This document shows positions 34,836 to 46,033 of a stretch of 64,000 nucleotides of DNA, in pieces (the first letter of the stretch is position 1; the number at the start of each line of letters is the position of its first letter). Position numbers and translations under genes: made by a program. Below the pieces are notes generated by a model. That model was not told the origin of the DNA, did not search any database, and saw nothing but the letters and a program-made list of their open reading frames with translations. The stretch comes from Sparassis latifolia (taxonomy: Eukaryota > Basidiomycota > Agaricomycetes > Polyporales > Sparassidaceae), in assembly GCA_018466975.1 (NCBI GenBank), contig CM031557.1:1178001-1242000 (forward strand), written 5' to 3'.

Positions 34836-34894
34836 CTGAGGACGAAAAAAGTGTTGACGTGCTCAATTTTTTGGATCACATCAACACTATTTTT

Positions 34895-35236
34895 CACCTG
34901 GACCTCATGTGTTTAGAAGCTTATTAGCTTGCCGTACGAACCGGGTACGGCCAGCTAACTAGCTTAGAAAGCTTATTCCCCTTACACTCCGAGTAACACC
35001 CGCAAATAGTGTTGGCCCCCAATATAAGATATCTCCTCCCTATCTGTGATAAGGCTTCGGGCGCTGTGCCGGCAGTCCTGCCCATCGGATCTAGAGATCC
35101 CGATGGCCCGCCCTGCTCATCAGACTTCAGGCACGTGCCCTCAAGCTCTGCTGCGTCCCACCACCAAGTGCGCACCCGTCATCATCGTCACCGCCACTGC
35201 CGACTACTCCCCCATTTCCGGCTCATTTCTCTCCGC
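34895..35236 (+). repeat. Left TIR of the KDZ element
   Basis: Matches the reverse complement of 42485-42827, from CACCTGGACC at the tip to GGCTCATTTCTCTCCG at the inner end. A TATATAA word at 35259-35265, just inside, could serve the transposase promoter. The inner word CTCCGCTTTTTTTGCTTCTTG recurs once more in direct orientation at about 41801, outside the right TIR. Confidence 0.85.
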
Positions 35237-35314
35237 TTTTTTTGCTTCTTGCTGTTCTATATAATACATATGTGTCGGCTATTTGATACTGGTGCAGAAT
35301 GATGTCCAGCACCA

Positions 35315-38300
35315 ATGTCTGTGGCATTACGTTGTGTTCAACAAAGTCATGTGATCACACGCCTGCCCTCCCCCACATTGTTTCCCCACGAGCGCCCACA
35401 GCCATTCTCACCGCCCCTACTCTGCATGACCGCTATGACGGGCTCAAGAGGCACGAAGCGGCAGGGCCTGTCACGCTCCATGCGGGTGGTTTCCTCTGGG
35501 AGCTCCTCGGGCTCAAGCTGACAACTACAAGAAAAGCGGGTGTATGGTGCGAAGGCCATGGCACTTGAACAGCAGCGGGCAGAAGATAGATATCGAGCAC
35601 AGATATCAGGTAAACTTCTCACCCTTAATGTCTCTGTTTACTCACATGAATTTTAGAGCTGTCCGGGACACCGCTACAAGCGCTTGCAGACATTCAAGGT
35701 CAGAATGCAGATACAGCGATGGAGGACATAACCGCATCCCATGATGCTGAAGCCCCTCTCCTCGAGGTAACTGAAGCAATGGATGATGCACAGGGGCCTG
35801 ATGAAGAGGCTTGAGAGGCTTTCATTCATGCTGTGCATGATATCGCTGGCGAGAGGTAAGTAGTCTTCCCGCTGTGTCGTATATATTCCTGACCAGGTAC
35901 GTCAGATGGCATGAGCATTCATACAAGGATGCATGAACATGGCGGAACCATGTACAGCGGATGGACGAGAACTGGCAGCCCCTTATGCCAGAGCTCATCG
36001 ACGCCTATCTCGCTTGGCAGCATCCGCTCTCAACTCCCGCAGCTCCCGCAGCTGATGAAGCACGAGATAATATGGCGTACACCTTCGACATTGCAGTACT
36101 TGATATATACACCCTCACCCCCTCCGTTACGGTCCCTCGTGCTGCGAATGCCACCATGGCCCAGAGTCTCGTGCGGAATGGATACCTTGGTACGACACCT
36201 ATCAACCCCTCCTTGGCGATCTCTTTGAAGAGCCTAGAGCTCCTCCGAGCTCTCCGACTTTTCAAGGCTTCGTTCAGCATTGAAGCTTTCGCCAAATTAC
36301 TGTGTCACTACTACAAGGTGAGTCATGCCAGGCAGCCGAGACATGTAAATCAGACTGACAGTGAGACATAGCTACCGTTTCGACACTGCTATTGTATAGT
36401 TCTCACAGACGTGTTCGAGATTTACCTCGCCATCCTGCGTGAGGTAGACAAGTGCATCACAAGCACTCTCGGTCGAGACACACTGAACTGGCGCATACTG
36501 AATGCTTGTCCCGCATGTTGCTATAAAGTAAGACTGGCAAGCTAACCTCACTTTCGTTGACATGTCTGCTCACTATTTGTTTCACTTACAGCTGGAAGAC
36601 GAATCCCCGCAGGTATGGAAGAGAATGTTTTGCATAGATGGGAACAACTCCCTCAAGCGTATCGCCCAGGTCGGTGGCAGGTCATGCAGCGATATTTGCG
36701 TGTTCAACGAGAGCAACTACTACCTGTTGCTGGAGTATGTCGATCAATTTGCAGATGAGGTGGAGAATGAGATCCTTCAGAAGCATGACACAGATGAGCA
36801 CAGCAACAAAAATGATCCAGATCAACTCGATGAGATGAATGATCCGATGACAGGCACTTCGGACTCTGCAGTCATCCCATGCACAGATAATTGGAAAGCG
36901 GCAGCAGCAGATGAGAAGAAGTGCATGTGGGCAATCTTCGAGGAGACGAGGATCTTCGCAAGTGCCTGTCCGCATGAGTTCATTCTGTGGCTGATCAACA
37001 TGGTGCGCAGTGGCAAATTGTAAGTGCTCCCCCATTGTAATTAGAACATACTCACTGATTTTCTGCAGAGCAAAGTATCCTTTGGCCATCATATCGAGGG
37101 TGCTTGAGGTGTTTGGCGAGAAGTCACTTTGCGGATATGACATTGGATGCAGTTTTGAAGGGACCATACGCCGCAGCTCTCTGGGTCTCGAGTGGCAACA
37201 CCATGGGTGTAGATGCTGCGTGAATGCCTTTCACGGGTACTCTCACAACTATCGCTGCCAGACAACAAATCATCCGAACGCAATCATTGGCATGAGCTTA
37301 GAGGACCTGGAGACACTCGAGCGTGTCTTCAGCAGGTCGAACGAGCTCACCCCGATTACGTGATATGCATCGCCCTACCGCCACTGCATCTTCATCGACA
37401 TCGACTTCAAACAGTGGGATGATGAGAAGTATGCTAACTTGAGTACGATGTTGTACAACAACTATTTACAGGCCCTCAGGATCATCGAGATGGACAATGT
37501 GGCCCTTCGTGAAGCCATGGGGTCCCTTGAGATTGAGCAGGACAACATCGAGAAGTGGTATGCCGAAGAAGCACAGTACTTCGCGATGCTCGGACAAGAA
37601 CCGGAGTGGGATGTCCATGCCATGACGTATGTCGAGTCCCTTCAAGAGCTTCGGGACATTGAGTAAGTCCATTTTGTACTACTTGCTTGACGTATGCACT
37701 CGCGAGATGTGTTTTCAGGAAGCAGCTCAGCAGTACATCCTCCACTTTTTATGCGGGAATCCCTGACGGTTACCAGTTCCTTCCTCCAACCCCAGAGGTG
37801 CACTCGTACTCGGTGGCTGAAGCCGCTCGCACATGCAAGCTGGAGACAAGCGCCAGTCATTGATGGAGTGGCACACAATTGTGTCTCAAGATGTTATTGA
37901 GATGGAAGTCAACATGCAGCTTTCGAAGCAGTGGGTGCCGACTGATCGTGAATACCTTGACACCGTGCGATACATCTCTACATGCAAGTACCACCGCGCA
38001 CTTGACAACCTGCAGCGGCTCGTGGTGCTGCATTTGTTCGAGCTCCACAAACTCAATCTCTTGCAAACAGGTGAGTCTTGAGTGAGTGTGCTGTGTTCCG
38101 TTCTGTACCCTGAGTTGTTCTAGCTTACCGCATGAGGATGCACATCGCAAAGTCTCTGCAGACTCGGTGCCAGGCAATCCGCAATGCTGTGCAGGTATAT
38201 AATGCAGCAGCAGGGGCGCTCAATCCTCCGAGGTCTACACTAGACTGGGCTAAGGTATCACACTACTCATTCCTCGACGAGTTTGACCTCCTACATGACA

Positions 38301-38583
38301 CTCGGAATGATGTGTGCGAGAAGCCATGGGCACGGCAGGCCATCTGCGAGACTATGAAGCTTGCCCGTTCTGCCAGATTTATGCACTGAAAGGATTCTCA
38401 GGCATGCCTTCACCAGGTCAGTGCCACAGTTTGCACCCCCAGGTCATCATCACCACATTGGACGCACAAGCTCCTGTACACGGCAACATTCTGCAAGAGG
38501 ATGATGATGCTGCTGGCGAAGATGAGGAGGCTGAGCTCCGGATCAATGGGCTTGTTGAGTACATTTGCAATCTGTCTATCCAG
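35315..38583 (+). pseudogene. KDZ transposase, decayed
   Basis: Blocks in order: N-terminal Ser/Pro-rich part and RAEDRYRAQIS (35545-35610); ELSGTPLQALADIQGQN; WRNHVQRMDENWQPL; LVRNGYLGTTPINPSLA (36170); FKASFSIEAFAKLLCHYY; LNACPACCYK (36500); the first catalytic-type Asp in CIDGNNSLKR; CTDNWKAA; MWAIFEETRIFASACPH; the second Asp in GYDIGCSF; CVNAFHGYSHN; and the Glu in LEDLETLERVFSRSN. The tail has FKQWDDEKYANL, RLVVLHLFELHKLN and KVSHYSFLDEF. Clear introns are 36528-36591 and 37020-37068. Damage: TGA in the expected frame near 35510, 35813, 35932 and at 37361-37363, plus a frameshift near 37860 and another after 38340. It would have been the element's DDE (RNase H-fold) transposase; this copy is inactive. 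Confidence 0.88.
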
Positions 38584-38922
38584 TAGTTGTCGTGTACGAA
38601 TGCATTGATTTTTGACATCATATATTGAGAATACAGTAAATACAATGTTTGCCCTACAACTCAAATGACGGAACTCGCAGTGAGTGCAGAGGAATCGCAT
38701 TTGAAGGGGTAGACAACGAGTAGGATTGTGAGTCGATCATGCATGAATTTGCGATGCCACAACTTGACTACTTGAGTGCAAGTTGCGCCGCTTCACTTGA
38801 TCGATGCGCGTGGCTGTCGATGCTGCAATGCCACCCTCCACTCCTGCTGGTACTGTCCTGCAACACATTTATGTTGTTCTGGGGGATCTGACCTGTCGTA
38901 ATCCAGTGGTGGGAAGTTCACG

Positions 38923-40130
38923 GTGCCCACATTGCGCCAATACAAACTGTCTATTGAACTCACCGGGATGCCATCAAGTCCTGACATTGCCCATGGCAAG
39001 TGCACCGCACCCTGGCCGATCATCTTCCAGTGCCACAATATGGAGCAGGCGACTGCCATTACTCTGATCGCCAATATCTTCAGCGATCCGTATGCGTACA
39101 TCAACTCTGTTGTGCGCGATGTCAGAAAACACCCGCTCTTGCATCCCGAGATCCATCTAATCAAGGGGGTCAATAAATGGTATGTGTCCTTGTACAGGAG
39201 AGATACAGTGATCTACCTGACTTGGTCAGTGAGCTCTTCATGCACACCTTGTTGACTAACTGACAGCCTCAAAGGCCCGAATGCGAGGCACAAGTCAGTG
39301 GATTTCCCGGCATGAAGCACTGCTCCTTTACGCACCTGCAAGATGTGATCGCATTCTACATAGACAAGGGCGATGAAGGTGTCATTCAGCCAGTCAGACC
39401 ACTAAACATGGGGATTGGACAAACCCCAGCGAAGCCTCCTGCCACGGCACCTTCCACGCCGAGTTCGGACCACCCTGAAGGTTCATCACAGGCTCTCTTC
39501 TATTAAACTTAGTCTGACAGATATCACAGAACCATATGGCTACAGTACAAGCACACAAGATATTGCAGGCCCCACTGCCACAATGTTTGCACATAAGTTC
39601 CATAGATTCTAGTCAGTCGAATTGCAGTCTAATCTGCTCCTTCAGGCTTGAAAGTGACCGAATCAGGAAGAACGCCTCAATCCAGTCCTTCGCAACATAG
39701 CCATGGTGTCCATGCACAGCAAGCGGCATCGGTGTCGTGTACTTGCCCTGCACAGAACCCTTCACTGCTCACTGACTATTCCCCTTCTCCCTCGAAGCCT
39801 GCTTCGCAGACGTCTTGTGCTTCCTATCCACTGATGCTGACTTCCACTCTCCCGCTCATTTACCGATATATTCGCAAGCTTTGTGGTGTCACAGGAACGA
39901 TCATGGATTGTCAAGCGGCCATCGCACTCCCTCGGGAAGTCACACACCTCCCCTACTGGGTTGATGAGTATGTCTACAGTCATGGTTACAGCACAGGCGC
40001 TGTCAGGCTCTTCGAACATGCTTTAGCTCTCGCCACAGACAGAGATCATTTCATTTGTATCTTGGCTCCCCGCGAGATTCCTATCTGCGAGCTTGGCTTT
40101 CTCTATAATCTCACTACAATCCCTTCACCG
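38923..40130 (+). pseudogene. Second gene region of the KDZ element; possible viroplasmin-like segment
   Basis: Two coding-looking stretches. At 38923-39400, QYKLSIELTGMPS and INSVVRDVRKHPLL are followed by NKWYVSLYRRD, IYLTW, then after a probable intron LKGPNARHKSVDFPG and FTHLQDVIAFYI. The latter pattern (KWYV, then a Trp, NARHK, FxxLxxxxAF) is reminiscent of the RNase H1 N-terminal/viroplasmin fold, though weakly. At 39840-40130, GTIMDCQAAIALPREV, VYSHGYSTGAVRLFEHAL and FLYNLTT look coding but unfamiliar. Stops separate the two in every frame (39504-39640), so they may be exons with an intron or a broken gene. Same strand as the transposase; the function is unknown. Confidence 0.4.
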
Positions 40131-40269
40131 TGATGATTCATGTATAGTCTATGATATAAATCTATCTACATTCCTCTGCATGTCTTTCCTTCCCCCAGGA
40201 TTGAGTCACATGCATTGTGGAGAACGCGTTGAATTGAGTCAACCTCGTGTATGTATTCACACCCTACAC

Positions 40270-41700
40270 GGTTCTTCAGTGATTCTATGCCTCACATGGC
40301 AGGCGACTCGAGCTCACCGCAGAACCTGCCAGCCCTCGAGCGCTATCGCAGTAAGTTCAGGAAGAAGATGATTACCACCAACATGCACTTTCCATGGCGC
40401 CAACGGACAAATGGATGCTCATCCAGAGGACACCAGCAGAGAAGGCCTCCTTAAAGGCCAAGCATGCTGTACACAAGGCGGCGCTCCAGGGAGTGCTTTG
40501 AGAAGCTTGTAACGGAGTGTGGGAGCTCGCCGTCAAGCTAAATGAGCGCTTCAGATCCAACACTGTCGACTACTTCTTCCAGGCCATCATGCAGACATCT
40601 CACCTCATCGGCAAGAAGAGGAAGACAAGCATGTGGAATGCATTTCTGCACAAAGAAGTCCGGACTTTGAATCAAGGTATGTAGTGATGCCTGACTCAGG
40701 CTGAAGCCTGTATGACTGACGCGTCTCTAGCCCTGCCAGCAGGCATTGCCCACAAGAAGTCATCCACCTACACCCACGAGATATCAAGGAAGTGGCACTC
40801 CATGAGTGGAGAGGAGAAGATTGAGGCCACAAAGGATGAAATCAAGGCACTCGAGGAGATACGGGCAATGAAGGTGACAGTGCAGCATAATGTGCCATTG
40901 AACGTGTTTCATGATGCTCGTGCAACACTGGCCAACATACAATGGGAGGTAGGCTATTTCACATCCTTCAGAATGTTCTATGCCCTGACACAAATTTACA
41001 CGTAGCTCGACATGCTCTGGGAATGTATGGGTACTGAGGCTCTCCTGGTCTCCGTCCATCAGGAGAAGCTCAGATTCGTATGGTCAACCTTTTGTCTACC
41101 ACACTAGCGACAACATTCCAGAAATCTTCCATACGGTTACCCAGAAGACTCCCATGGATTTTGTGCTCAAGATGGAAGCCTACTGTGTATCTGGAATTGA
41201 GGGTAAGCAGGTAATTGCATGCTGTCGTGCTTATGCTAATTAAATTTCAGGTGTTGTTACTAATCATGTCAAGAATCTTCTCGCCCTGAAAGCAAAGACG
41301 GCAGCTCTCATCATGCAGAAGCTGAGTGCATACACCTTCCATGCACTCATGTTTGATACAGCGCTGATAGACTTACACAGATGAAGTAGCACATCCTACG
41401 GAGATCCCGCGCATGTACTACAACAACTTCGGCGAGCGCATCACGATACGCTATGGCATCGTCGTCAAAAACTGGCCACTCACCGAGTTCAAATGCCACA
41501 GCCAGATCGCGTCAAGAACTGAAGTCGAGGTTCTGCATCACGCATTCGAAACTAGCATCGCGCGATTCTGAAAGCTGACTGAGGAGCAGTTCAAGGACTG
41601 GCAGGACGGTGAGTTTCAGAAGAGGATAGGCATGATGGACGTAGAGGCAGATGATGATGAAGATGGTGAGCCCACAGAGGCTCCACAGACAGGTATATCC
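40270..41700 (+). pseudogene. HMG-box-like protein gene of the KDZ element, decayed
   Basis: The best part, 40730-40960, encodes ALPAGIAHKKSSTYTHEI, SRKWHSMSGEEKIEATKDE and HNVPLNVFHDARATLANI. The SRKWHSMSGEEK pattern resembles the second and third helices of an HMG box. After about 41100 come HTVTQKTPMDFVLKMEAYC and VSGIEG, an intron (about 41210-41250), GVVTNHVKNLLALKAKTAAL, then PRMYYNNFGERITIRYGIVV and NWPLTEFKC. These blocks occur in this order in a repetitive Agaricomycete family I remember, without known function. A TGA interrupts the frame near 41570 (FxKLTEEQF), and the N-terminal part (40270-40700) is split over frames, so the copy is inactive. A DNA-binding role in transposition is inference. 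Confidence 0.55.
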
Positions 41701-41992
41701 ATCTTACTTCGTGTTTATGACATAGCTAATTAATCTCACAGGTGCTCAAGCCGTCAACGCCGAGGATATCACCTCCCCTGCCGACATCCTACCTTCGACT
41801 TCTCCGCTTTTTTTGCTTCTTGTTGTCATTCTTTCCTGCTATACAATACTATACTTATAGAGTGAAGCTACCATAAATTAACCACCTTATTATATATCTT
41901 ATGCTCAGTGTGTGGAGCAACGGCGCACCCAAGCCATTGCACAAAGTCAGTCACGTCGTGATTTGGCATATACTAGGAGTGATACAAAAATT

Positions 41993-42440
41993 CTATATGA
42001 AAACCCGGCACCACCTGCTCACGTAGTCGTTGCATGAATGGCGGCTGAGATGCTGGCAGCCGTAGCTGGCGGTGGCGGCGGCAGCAGCGGCAGGGTCAAC
42101 GGACAAGGCATTCAGCAAGATGGTAGAGAAGGGGGCACTGGTAGTGGGAGCAGCAGCGGTGGATGCAGTGTAGGCACCGCCTGCAGCGACGTTTGCAGGT
42201 GAACTAGGGCTGGCCACCACATTCTGCTGCCGCCTTCTTCCTGGGACCCTTCTTCACGCCCTTGTCACTCCGTACCTTGCGAGGCTTTTTCTGAACAATT
42301 AGCCATGAGCCATCCGACGCCGTGACTGCATTGACAAGGTCAGTAGATAGCGGCTGGCTGGTCTTCGACTTCTTGCATCGTCCAGTGGCATTGTCTGATG
42401 CACGCCGCTTCTTGCCAATGACTGCAGTGTTGCCCTCCAT
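41993..42440 (-). pseudogene. Remnant of a minus-strand basic-protein gene beside the right KDZ TIR
   Basis: From ATG 42440 the frame reads MEGNTAVIGKKRRASDN, with lysine-rich clusters (KKSKTSQ, KKPRKVRSDKGVKKG, nuclear-localisation-like) and DGSWLIVQ. After about 42215 a one-base shift joins it to NVVASPSSPANVAAGG in another frame, an Ala/Ser/Pro-rich stretch to 41993. It looks like the N-terminal part of a nuclear protein truncated by the element's structure. No domain is recognised. Confidence 0.4.
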
Positions 42441-42484
42441 GGTGGGGGTGCTTGTATTCACTGGCGTGGACGTAAGTGGAACCG

Positions 42485-42827
42485 GAGAGAAATGAGCCAG
42501 AAATGGGAGTAGTCGACGGCGGTGGTGGCAGCGACGATGATGACAGGTGCGCACTCGGGGGCAGGATGTGGTGGAGCTTGAGGGCACGTGCCTGAAGTCT
42601 GATGGACAGGGCGGGCCATCGGGATCTTTAGATCCGATGGGCGGGACTGCTGGCACAGCGCCCGAAGCCTTATCAGAGATAGTGAGGAGATATCTTATAT
42701 TGGGGGCCGACACTATTTGCGGGTGCTACTCGGAGTGTAAGGGGAATAAGCTTTCTAAGCTAGTTAGCTGGCCGTACCCGGTCCGTACGGCAAGCTAATA
42801 AGCTTCTAAACACATGAGGTCCAGGTG
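42485..42827 (-). repeat. Right TIR of the KDZ element
   Basis: Reverse complement of 34895-35236, with about 10 percent divergence by eye (for example GAGTGTAAGGGGAATAAGC is shared). It ends GGTCCAGGTG at 42827. Confidence 0.85.
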
Positions 42828-43627
42828 TCATAACCTGTTAGAAATTGCGCTTAGTTCCCAATTAGGAAGGTAGTGATGGGTGCTCTGCTTTCCCAACAAA
42901 AAGTCTAAATAAGCTCCTAAGAAAAAGTTGGGTTTCCTGATGCACCGGATTTTGGCCGGTTATACCTGCCTCCGGACTCGGGGGTCAGTGGGGTTCGAGG
43001 ATCAGTTATATATGTTCGGATAGGACATGGTACAGTATATGCAGGAGTCCTATTTAAATCAACTTGCTAAAGTTGCTATAAGCACTATCAAAAACTCCTC
43101 AGAAAGTAATAAGTATTAGTGCTACAGATGGGGGTATACAAGATGATCAATTCAAGCACATTTTGTGCATAATTATATGTTCGCATCCCGCCTTGTGACC
43201 CAGGTCCATATTTCCAATCACCCTAAACTTCCACTGTCCAATTTCCTCCCCGACAACATTAAGCCTACACCGTCGTCTGACGATATCGACAATAAATCCA
43301 GCACCGTCTACACGACGTTTTGAGCGTAGATTACCGCAGGTAGGCAGAGTGCACACCCATCATGAGAGCAAGGGTCATCGAATGGCCACGAGGGTGGATC
43401 TGCACGGCGGCGACGGAAAACCAGCTGATACATAGCATAGACTTATCTTGGGGGGTCATCCACTCCCTGTCCGCGGCGACCATCCGTCTTAGCTCCCGAA
43501 CTAGATCACAAACACAAATTCGCAAGTTTCGATGAGAATCATCGCCGTCCACCGAGGCTGACACAGATATCGAGGATGAGTGGAGAGCCCTGAGCAGCCC
43601 TCGCGTCAGATGCGGGTTCTATCGAAT
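42828..43627. other. Junction between transposon cluster and gene region; no gene seen
   Basis: 42828-43140 is AT-rich and looks like leftover repeat (for example CCCAATTAGGAAG, similar in style to 30750-30780). From about 43150 base composition changes to that of the host genes, and the tract is the probable 3' flank of the phosphodiesterase gene. The 77-codon minus frame at 43331-43564 has no domain and is not proposed as a gene. Confidence 0.5.
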
Positions 43628-46033
43628 TCATGGCATGGAGGTGGGCTGGCCGGGGTTCCACGAGCTGCGATAGAAGCTCTTCTTCTTGCGCACACTGGCA
43701 TTGTACGCGGCTCGGATGGCATCCGTCGCAGTACGGTCCGGCGCCGTCGCCGTTGACACGAACGATGGCGAAGGGGAAGTTGCCGTGCTGAGCTCGGGGC
43801 TCGACCTGGGTGTCGCTAGTGTCAGCCGAGGGAGCTGCACAGTAGCCGGCGGGGACATTGGCAGCAACGGCGGCGGCGGCGGCGTGAGTGGCGACGACCC
43901 ACAGCTATGGTAGTGGCTCGAGTTGGAATCCGTGGACAAGCTGTGTGGTGAAAGCGGCGGCGACGTGGGCACCGGCCCGGGCGCCGAAACAAGCGCAGAG
44001 GGTAGAGAAAAGAGAGGGGACGGTGTCGGCTGCTGTTCTGCCGTGCGGAAGGACTCGGGGAGTGTAGGAGGAAACGCAGAGAGGAAGCGCGAAATGCGAT
44101 GCGCGGAGCCAACATCGACGCCGACGTCCTCGGGTGGCGTAGCGTGCGGGGCGGGGGCGACGTCCGCAAGCTCAGTGCTGCGAGCCTCCCACGTCGCAAG
44201 GTTTTCGCGACATTGCGCCGCAAAGGGTTCCATTGCTGAAAAAGTACGGTGGTAAGGCAGAAATGTCAGTCGCGCCCCGGATATGAGGAAGAAGGGGTGT
44301 ACCGGGGATGCCCTGTGCGATGAGCTCGAATAGTGGTCGCACGAAGGTGTTGATGAACCATATCTGACCGCGCGCCTCGCTCAGCGGATTGTCCGAGGGC
44401 TTGACGGATTCGGGCAGACGGAGATGCTTCTCGAGCAGCAGCTGGCTGCTCCACTCCGACTCGAGCGCGGTGACCCAGTGCTGCGAGACTATGTAGGGGC
44501 GACTCTATAGGCAATCACAGCACTAATTAGCTGGCGGAACGTGCAAAGCACGATCCCACGCAAGAGCGCGCGACTCACGGGATTGCTGATGTCCGCGCAC
44601 TTGATGAGCGCCTGACAAACCAACACCTTCCGTCGGAGTTCAGGCGTCTCACCATCTGAGATGAGCTCACGAAAGCCCGTTATGAAGTCATAGTGGATGC
44701 CCATGTCCGTCCCGAGCACGGTACCGACCAGTACCTTGCGGAACGTTGCGCCGCCCGTGGAGCAGTAGAGCAAAGATCCGAGTCCATTGTGCCGCATGAT
44801 CTGCAGGATTAACGCGGCGTGCATCTGCTCAAGCACTGACTTGTCGTCGTACACCACCGCCAGAGGTGTTTTGGCGTTTTTCTACAAAGTCAGTATGGAG
44901 TTGGTTACGCGCACGGAAGTGATCGTACTTACCATGAACGTATTCGTGAGTCCGGGATGCCCGACATCGTGGCCTACCGCTGCAATGAGTAATGCAAACA
45001 GATCTTCATTATTGAGACAACAAAGGAGGGAATCATCAGTTTGGTCTTTATCTCGTTTCCATGTTCGTGGGTCTGCATGCAGTAAAATTGATACAGGAGG
45101 GGCCATCCCCGCAGAATACAAGAAGAAGTATGTGGCTTGCAAGACATCGAGCGCATGCTGGAAGTTGTGGTAGGTGTTGCCCTGACGGTATACCTGCCGT
45201 AGGTGGTACAGGAAGCCGGCAATATGGCCTGTGCAGGGATAATATGAGCGGAGTGAGGTAGGAAACGAGCAGTCACTTACTCAAGGGTACACACAGCCTC
45301 TCCTGCATACCTTCGATACGAAACAGGGCCTCAAAAAGAACGTAGGTGCAGGCGAGGATCTCTTCGTCTGGAAGCTTCTGCGGCTCAAAATTCCAGCTCC
45401 CAAGGAACTCAACGAGGCGTGTACGTATGGGATTCTCGAGCGCGGTGAAGGACAAACTAAAAAGAGATGAGTACGAGAAATAGTCGTGCAGTAGATACGG
45501 GGCAAGACTGACTCTGGCATGGCCTCAAGATTGATGACAGTCTCGGTGTGTGCACGCACGTCGATGAGCACTTCGGCATACCTACGGAACTTGAGATTGA
45601 GTTAGGGTGTGATGGCGTGTACGCACTTTGTTTCGCCTTTCTCTGTCTCCTCCCAGCCTCCCCAACCGTGCCCCAGTGTGCCATCGCTAAGGGCTAACGC
45701 CAGACCGCCGACGTCAACACTGCGACGCCGTCCAAATGCTACTTCGGTCATAACGATGAGAGTAAGGTCAGATTGACGTCCGTGGACAAAGGCAGCGTGT
45801 GCGACCGTCCGAATGAAGTCGCACGGCCAGAAAGCCGAATACAACAGCTTGAGGTTTACAAGCGCTACACAGAAGATTGAGATGGTACTTTCAGGTATGT
45901 TGAGTAGGAGAAAACGGAAGGAAAGATGGCATCTGGACGAGGAGACGAGGAATATTTCAAGGGCTGTGTGCTTCCCGCGATGCGGGCGCCTCGAGCACGT
46001 GGAGGAGAGTTTGGGCGCTCCGAGACGCGCCAA
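43628..46033 (-). CDS. Class I 3',5'-cyclic-nucleotide phosphodiesterase
   Basis: Hydrolyses cAMP (and possibly cGMP) to the 5'-monophosphate, ending PKA signalling. Exons by GT-AG and matching phases: 45627 to about 46033, 45513-45581, 45281-45456, 44933-45228, 44579-44881, 44303-44504 and 43628-44235. The catalytic domain shows TYHNFQHALDV (metal and catalytic His), AAVGHDVGHPGLTN (the HD metal site), LVCQALIKCADISNP (second metal Asp) and the C-terminal region with FELIAQGIPA. The exon before it reads FGRRRSVDVGGLALAL. The last exon adds a tail of about 200 residues rich in Ser, Thr and Pro, with many SP/TP sites that could be phosphorylated. The start is uncertain: 46033 is the furthest Met of the open frame, but an upstream exon or a Met nearer 45750 is possible. 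It is the first host gene after the transposon cluster and looks intact. Confidence 0.92.

Larger units (their letters stand above)
28782..34894. mobile_element. Third member of the giant TIR family, non-autonomous, with two nested insertions
   Basis: Left arm 28782 to about 30440 is mirrored by 32761-34058 plus 34836-34894. Landmarks on the left are TGTGATCCAAAAAATCGAG, CTCTGGTGGCTGAAGAATT and TTATGACAACAATGG; each recurs in reverse on the right. The arms hold the same 47-bp satellite as copy 1 and the same body (33015-33660 matches 20534-20990). No gene of the family remains. The core is interrupted by a hAT-like element (31328-32752) and the right arm by a foldback element (34059-34835). 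The right tip abuts the KDZ element at 34895. Confidence 0.75.
34895..42827 (+). mobile_element. KDZ-type DNA transposon with companion genes
   Basis: Ends CACCTGGACCTCATG and CATGAGGTCCAGGTG, with TIRs of about 340 bp (34895-35236 and 42485-42827) containing GCTTATTAGCTTGCCGTACG and a long shared GC-rich inner part. The core holds a plus-strand KDZ transposase gene, two decayed plus-strand genes and remains of a minus-strand gene by the right TIR. KDZ (Kyakuja-Dileera-Zisupton) elements are known to be expanded in basidiomycetes. No target duplication is visible next to either tip. Confidence 0.85.

Noticed and set aside
43331..43564. 77-codon minus frame downstream of the phosphodiesterase
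   Set aside because: No domain, no partner exon, and it lies in the expected 3' flank; probably chance.
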